Notes under the pieces: generated by a model | Database searches by the model: none | Told to the model about the DNA's origin: nothing | The model's input: the letters and a program-made list of their open reading frames with translations, nothing else | Translations under genes and position numbers: made by a program | Assembly: GCA_946405105.1 (NCBI GenBank) | Contig: CAMJFY010000011.1 | Location: forward strand, 1 to 51,546 | Reading direction: 5' to 3' | Length of the DNA: 51,546 bases | Source of the DNA: an uncultured Caryophanales bacterium | GTDB lineage: Bacteria; Bacillota_I; Bacilli_A; Acholeplasmatales; Anaeroplasmataceae | In this document: in pieces, positions 46,874-51,546 of the stretch | Numbering within the stretch: position 1 is the first letter of the stretch | Layout of the letters: each line of letters starts with the position of its first letter

Positions 46874-47658
46874 ATTGTATCTATAAGTTCCTTATTATTT
46901 TTTAATTTTTCATTTTCCTTTGCCAAAAAGGCTGCCCTTAAGCCAAATGGCATATCTAAATTAGAAGATAATAAAATATCTCTTCTTTCAAAGATTTCAT
47001 CTGGAGTTCCAAATAAAACTGAATGACCCTCTTTCATAACTAAAATATTATCACTTTTAGAAGCTAAATTAAGGTCATGAGTAATTGTAATAATTGTCTT
47101 GTTGTAATTATTATGAAGCTCCTCTATTATTTCAATTATTTCCTTTGTTCCCTGAGGGTCTAGCATAGATGTAGCCTCATCTAGAATAATAATATCTGAA
47201 TTTAATGCTAGAATTCCAGCTATTGCTACTCTTTGTTTTTGTCCACCAGAAAGGGTTTGAGGCTCTCTAGATAAATATTCATTCATATCTACCTTTTTAG
47301 TATATTCATCTATTAGCTTATTCATTTCCTCTCTTGGAACCTGATGATTCTCAAGTCCAAAGGCAATATCATATTTAACATTGTAGCCAACAAATTGGTT
47401 ATCTGGATTTTGAAATACTATTCCAACCTTTCTTCTAATTGTTGAAATATTATTCTCATTAATTTCTACTCCATCAATAGAGATAGATCCCTTTGATGGC
47501 TCTAATAGACCAACTAATAGCTTCGCAATAGTTGATTTACCAGATCCGTTATGGCCGATTATAGAAAGCCATTCATGATCATTAACTTTAAATGATAAAT
47601 CTTTGACTGCAACATCTTTTTGATTATATTGAAATGATACATCATTAAATTCAATCAT
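46849..47658 (-). CDS. ecfA1: ECF transporter ATP-binding protein EcfA1
   Basis: This is the first ATPase of the ECF module. The 269-residue protein has Walker A GHNGSGKSTIAKLL near 36-49, a Q-loop VFQNPDNQFVG typical of EcfA1, the signature LSGGQKQRVAIAGILAL near 138-154, and Walker B IIILDEATSMLDP near 158-170. The ATG follows AGGAGG. It is first in the ecfA1-ecfA2-ecfT-truA unit; the usual upstream ribosomal protein genes (rplQ side) are not here. Confidence 0.95.
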   Translation of the reverse strand: MIEFNDVSFQYNQKDVAVKDLSFKVNDHEWLSIIGHNGSGKSTIAKLLVGLLEPSKGSISIDGVEINENNISTIRRKVGIVFQNPDNQFVGYNVKYDIAFGLENHQVPREEMNKLIDEYTKKVDMNEYLSREPQTLSGGQKQRVAIAGILALNSDIIILDEATSMLDPQGTKEIIEIIEELHNNYNKTIITITHDLNLASKSDNILVMKEGHSVLFGTPDEIFERRDILLSSNLDMPFGLRAAFLAKENEKLKNNKELIDTIWEYHLKK

Positions 47659-47684
47659 AATTAGCCTCCTTATAAACGCTTTAA

Positions 47685-47693
47685 ATTATAACA
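47685..47693 (-). promoter_or_regulatory. Extended -10 promoter of the ecf-truA operon
   Basis: On the minus strand TGTTATAAT (extended -10) lies about 27 nt upstream of the ecfA1 ATG. The -35 position holds only a weak TTTTTA at 17 nt. Confidence 0.5.
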
Positions 47694-47740
47694 TTTTTTA
47701 TTTTAAATAAAAATATGAATTATTGAATTTTATTATAAGC

Positions 47741-47766
47741 ATAAATAAAACAGGGGATGTCCCCTG
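47741..47766 (-). terminator. Terminator of addA
   Basis: CAGGGGA and TCCCCTG form a G+C-rich stem (47751-47766), followed on the minus strand by TTTTATTTAT. It lies just behind the addA stop. Confidence 0.85.
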
Positions 47767-47773
47767 CTTATTG

Positions 47774-50700
47774 TTATTTATTAATATGATAAATATAAGC
47801 CTCGGCATCTATGCCCTTTGTTTCCTTTAAGGCTTTTTTATAAGCATTTAGCTGGCCTTCATAAACCTCATCTAAATCTTTATCTGCATAATTAGTTTTA
47901 TAATCTACAATATACCATTTATCATCTAATTTATATATTAAATCGATAATACCCTGGTGTATTATATTTCCTTCCTTATATGTGAAAGGTACCTCACAAT
48001 TTTTATCTGATGCCTTTAAAACAATGCTTAAGATATCTGATGGTCTACCATTTGCCTGTTTAAAGCCTGATGTATGAATTGTTTCATACACATCCTTTAA
48101 TAGCTTAATAGAATTTTCATCAATATCATATTCATTATTTATTATTTTAATGCATGAATCTAAATTATATTTATCATTAGATTTAACAATTAATTCCATT
48201 AATCTATGGATAATTGTTCCTATAATTGTTGCCATAGATGATTTTTCTTTATAATCTTTGACATCAATATCCTCATCATAAAATTTATGTGCTTTTTTTA
48301 TCTTTGATGGAGTTTCATCTACATAAGGAGCTTCCTTATTATATTTAACATCCTTTATTTCACATAAATCTTTATCATTTGTGATGATATCTATATCCTT
48401 TACATCCTCAACAAATGGTTCAAAATCAGAATTTATTAAGCTTGTCCAATAACTTGTCTTACCATTATCCTCAATTATTAAATAATTTCTCGCTCTAGTT
48501 ACTGCAACATATCTTAATCTATCTCTTTCAGCCTCTAGCTCCTTGTTCTCTTGTTCTTTAATATCATCATATTTATGTGTTTGTAATAATTTACTAAACA
48601 TTGAATTAGGATCATCAATATCAAATAAATATGATTTATTGTTGATATAATCAAATGAACAATCGGCAGAGCCCTTATTAGCTCTTGAGGCGATTAATAT
48701 AACAACTGGTCTTTCTAGTCCTTTAACCTTATGTAAATTAGCTAAATATACACCATTAGATTCGAAATTCATATTAAGATATCTTTCTAGCTTAGATCCT
48801 AAGAAATCTCTAATATATCTTTCACATTCTGATATTGTTGCGATATTATTGGCAGCTATTTCTCCTCTTATTTTTTCACCAAGGAAATACAAAACCTCCA
48901 TATTTTTATATCCAATCTTATCAAATATGCATAAATCATTTATTATTCTATCAAAAACAATAATTGGATTTTTATCATATAGATTATCAATAGTATCAAG
49001 AATATCTTGGATTTCTTTTGGCTTATCCTTCATTGAATAAATTGATACTGCATCATTTATATTTAGATTGATTAAAGGTGAGCATAATAAATTATATTTT
49101 GCATCTGCCCTAGATTTATCAGCTAGATAATAAAATATTGCATGAACTGTTTTTAATAATGGAATATCATTTATATCAAATTTACCTTCAGCAAAATATG
49201 GAATATTATTTTCTTCTAATGCCTGCATTACCCTTTTAATAGGTGATGTAGAATGAGTTATTAGCATAAAGTCTTTAGGCTTTAAATATCTAATCCTTTT
49301 ACCATCTATTTCTATTAAATCCTTAGGATTATCCTTTTTATCATCAAAATCTAGATAATAATTAGGATTATTAATCATTGTTTTTATAACATTAATATAA
49401 TCATTAGCTACATATAATCCTGTATTATCTTTAGGCTTCTTCTCAGGTATACATGTATAATATGGTAAATCCTTAAATAGATGATTAAAATAACTACATA
49501 ATTTATTAGTAGATCTAAAATTATTTATTAATTCTACTACCTTATTGTTTTCATCATTAAACATACTTTGTGTATCATTATATGAAACAATATCAGCACT
49601 TTTAAATCTATAAATACTTTGTTTAGGATCTCCTACTATAAATAAGCTACCTGGTCTTGGCTTACATTCATGTTTAGATGTAGCCTTTACCATTGATGTT
49701 AAATATAAAAATATTTCTGTTTGGAATGGACTTGTATCTTGTGATTCATCTAATAAAAAATATTTATATCTCTTACTAATATGATTAATTAGATTACATC
49801 CATTTTTCATATCCTCTATTAAAGTATTTCTTAATATTAATAAATAATCATTAAATGATAATAATCCTTCCTTTTTTAATTCATCGTTGATTTTATCAAC
49901 TGATTTAATTAAGAAAGGTAATGAATAATCATAAATTATTTCATTAATTTCATTTTGAATTTCTTTTAGGTATTCATCATCTTTAAATGTATATCTATTA
50001 ACATTGCCTTTTACTCCCTTAGTTAAGCTAAATTTTAAATAATCTAGTTCAGGGTCTACTGTAAATGCTAAATCCTTTAATAAATTCTTTATTCTTGATA
50101 ATTTATTAGCTGTATTAGATACATATAAATTATTTAGATAGCTTTTAACATTCTTCTTAAATGAATTAAAAGCATCTCTATATTTCCCCTTATCAGAATT
50201 TTCTAATGAATATGATTCCATTTCTAATAATGAATCTATATCTTTACTTAAATTATCAATATATTTTTTCTTAAATTCATTAAATGTATCATCTAATGAT
50301 TTAGTAGTCTCATTATGGACTAAATTAAGGACTGTTAAATCTTTTATTTTTTGAATAGTTGCAGCAAATACCTGGGCTGGATTAGAATGAATTTTAATGA
50401 AATCATTATATTCTTTTTCTAATCCTTCAGGATCATTACTAATTATTCTAAACATTGTTTTATGGAATCTTGCTGCATCTTCATCAGTTAATAATGCTGT
50501 TGATGAAGGAATACCTGCATCATAAGGTATTTCACTTAATATTCTTTGACAGAATGAATCAATTGTTCCAGCAAAGCATAAATCAATGTTTTCTAATGCT
50601 TTTTTACAATTTTCTCTCTTTTCTGGGCTAGAGCTTCCAAGCTCACTTGAGTTTTGTGCAACGTAATTATCAGGGGCTTCGCTTCTTTTCTTTAGGGCTT

Positions 50701-50896
50701 TTTGAAAATCAACTAGGAATCTTGCTGCGGCATTAACTGTAAAAGTTATTGCACAGATATTAGAAATATCTATTCCAGCTTCTACCATAGCAACCATTCT
50801 ATTAACTAATACTGTAGTTTTACCAGAGCCAGCACCAGCAATAACAAATATATTTTTATCTAGCTCTGTTAATATTGCTTTTCTTGCCTTATCCAT
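47774..50896 (-). CDS. addA: AddA-type ATP-dependent helicase/nuclease
   Basis: AddA is the helicase-nuclease subunit of AddAB, which resects double-strand breaks for recombination. This UvrD-like SF1 helicase has Walker A AGAGSGKTTVL near 19-29 and NICAITFTVNAA near 46. Motif II, LLDESQDTSPFQTEIF, is near 380, and later VYLANLHKVKGLERPVV and YVAVTRARNYLII are near 700-780. A C-terminal PD-(D/E)XK nuclease shows GIIDLIYKLDDKWYIVDYKTN near 995, with the D...DYK catalytic set. At 1040 residues it is shorter than B. subtilis AddA (about 1230). It starts with TAATG after addB. The shortness is spread across the protein; no frameshift is seen. Confidence 0.92.
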   Translation of the reverse strand: MDKARKAILTELDKNIFVIAGAGSGKTTVLVNRMVAMVEAGIDISNICAITFTVNAAARFLVDFQKALKKRSEAPDNYVAQNSSELGSSSPEKRENCKKALENIDLCFAGTIDSFCQRILSEIPYDAGIPSSTALLTDEDAARFHKTMFRIISNDPEGLEKEYNDFIKIHSNPAQVFAATIQKIKDLTVLNLVHNETTKSLDDTFNEFKKKYIDNLSKDIDSLLEMESYSLENSDKGKYRDAFNSFKKNVKSYLNNLYVSNTANKLSRIKNLLKDLAFTVDPELDYLKFSLTKGVKGNVNRYTFKDDEYLKEIQNEINEIIYDYSLPFLIKSVDKINDELKKEGLLSFNDYLLILRNTLIEDMKNGCNLINHISKRYKYFLLDESQDTSPFQTEIFLYLTSMVKATSKHECKPRPGSLFIVGDPKQSIYRFKSADIVSYNDTQSMFNDENNKVVELINNFRSTNKLCSYFNHLFKDLPYYTCIPEKKPKDNTGLYVANDYINVIKTMINNPNYYLDFDDKKDNPKDLIEIDGKRIRYLKPKDFMLITHSTSPIKRVMQALEENNIPYFAEGKFDINDIPLLKTVHAIFYYLADKSRADAKYNLLCSPLINLNINDAVSIYSMKDKPKEIQDILDTIDNLYDKNPIIVFDRIINDLCIFDKIGYKNMEVLYFLGEKIRGEIAANNIATISECERYIRDFLGSKLERYLNMNFESNGVYLANLHKVKGLERPVVILIASRANKGSADCSFDYINNKSYLFDIDDPNSMFSKLLQTHKYDDIKEQENKELEAERDRLRYVAVTRARNYLIIEDNGKTSYWTSLINSDFEPFVEDVKDIDIITNDKDLCEIKDVKYNKEAPYVDETPSKIKKAHKFYDEDIDVKDYKEKSSMATIIGTIIHRLMELIVKSNDKYNLDSCIKIINNEYDIDENSIKLLKDVYETIHTSGFKQANGRPSDILSIVLKASDKNCEVPFTYKEGNIIHQGIIDLIYKLDDKWYIVDYKTNYADKDLDEVYEGQLNAYKKALKETKGIDAEAYIYHINK

Positions 50897-51546
50897 TATT
50901 CTTCCACCTTATTAATTAAAGAATATAATATTTCATTATCATATAATGGTTTGCTGTTACCATCTCTAGTATAATGTAGTGCCCTTCCTGATTTAATTGC
51001 TTCAACAACCCCTGTAATTAATTCCTCAAGCTTTTTCTTTGTGTCATCATTCCATTTAATAATATATGGTTTTCCAAATTCAGGATATAAAAACTGACAT
51101 TCAGATATTTTTATTCTTTGTCCATTATCAGTAATATAATTTCCTTTTTTATCTTTACCATTTTCTATTAAATATGCATATATTAATCCTTGAACACAAG
51201 ATATAGGATCATTATCTTTATGCTTAGGTTTTTTACCTGTTTTATAATCTATAAGAATATATTTACCATCATTTGTTTTTTCTATTCTATCGAATTGGCC
51301 ACCAAAATATAAGCCGTATACATTTGTTTTATCAATTGTTACTTCTGATAATACATGTGTATTGCTAGAACATAAATCATATAGTTTTCCAACTAAATCT
51401 ACAAATTCCTGTCTAGTTTGATATTCCTTTGTTCTTATTAATGCTGGCTTCATCACTAAGAAATTATTAAATTCTTCATCAGCCATATCTAGCATATCTT
51501 CTTTAGATATTTTATTCTTATCGAATTCTTCAAATAGCTTATGAAT
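50896..51546 (-). CDS. addB: AddB-type nuclease subunit, 3' part (runs off the right edge)
   Basis: The frame is open to the right edge: the 17 codons before the first ATG (51495) are all sense, so this is the C-terminal part of a longer gene. It contains a PD-(D/E)XK nuclease core: YFGGQFDRIEKTNDGKYILIDYKTGKKP, with the Asp and D-x-K pair, then a Q-containing helix (CVQGLIYAYLIE). It matches the AddB/RexB C-terminal nuclease and precedes addA. The Fe-S cysteine cluster that closes AddB of Bacillus is not seen: the protein ends DNEILYSLINKVEE without Cys. RexB-like AddB lacking the cluster is the likeliest explanation. Confidence 0.75.
   Translation of the reverse strand: MHKLFEEFDKNKISKEDMLDMADEEFNNFLVMKPALIRTKEYQTRQEFVDLVGKLYDLCSSNTHVLSEVTIDKTNVYGLYFGGQFDRIEKTNDGKYILIDYKTGKKPKHKDNDPISCVQGLIYAYLIENGKDKKGNYITDNGQRIKISECQFLYPEFGKPYIIKWNDDTKKKLEELITGVVEAIKSGRALHYTRDGNSKPLYDNEILYSLINKVEE

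Overview
The window is AT-rich DNA (roughly one third G+C by eye) from a low-GC Gram-positive bacterium (Bacillota). The gene content points to the Bacilli/Erysipelotrichia side and probably to a host-associated anaerobe: RicT/YaaT, AddAB-type recombination genes, an ecfA1-ecfA2-ecfT-truA block, a tmk-holB-ricT-trmN6-rsmI-metG block in the Bacillus order, formate-tetrahydrofolate ligase, and lipoproteins with InlB-type and BspA-type repeats. TGA is a stop (for example in the nudix and ecfT genes) and TGG encodes Trp, so the standard bacterial code applies. Species cannot be named from the sequence alone.

Almost everything is on the minus strand; only a DUF1016/YhcG-like gene and hflX are on plus. 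Left edge (1-210): a near-consensus promoter, A-tract upstream element and boxA-like leader reading out of the window, very like the start of an rRNA operon. 211-4276: a GH105-type glycosidase with its own promoter, then a short operon read nudix, prmC, tsaC-like, glycosyltransferase. 4413-5375: a solitary PD-(D/E)XK family protein. 5398-19661: a long purine operon read purK-purL-purC-purM-purN-purH-purD-folD-purB-guaA, with a small FakA-middle-domain-like gene behind it. It starts from one promoter and a leader of about 210 nt that contains an intrinsic terminator just ahead of purK. 19722-24472: a lipoprotein gene, then an operon read fhs, PEPCK/HPrK-like P-loop protein, purE. 24494-26819: pyrR, yebC, degV. 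26893-29314: an unknown membrane protein diverging from hflX. 29368-36015: a 2215-residue surface lipoprotein. 36148-44112: metG, a lipoprotein, a thioredoxin-like protein, rsmI, a TerB-like protein, trmN6, ricT, holB, tmk. 44258-47658: truA and the ECF transporter core. 47774 to the right edge: addA and the 3' part of addB.

Together the purine genes cover the route from PRPP to IMP except purF, and onward to GMP except guaB. PurB also serves the AMP branch, but purA is not here. Fhs and FolD supply the 10-formyl-THF used by PurN and PurH. PyrR is the pyrimidine counterpart. The tmk-to-metG block combines nucleotide supply, replication, RNA modification and translation. The most unusual items are the purK leader, which fits no riboswitch class I recognise, the solitary FakA-like domain next to guaA, the PEPCK/HPrK-like protein in the fhs-purE operon, the giant lipoprotein, and an AddB C-terminus without the usual cysteine cluster. 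I saw no tRNA gene, complete rRNA gene, CRISPR array, transposase or prophage module.
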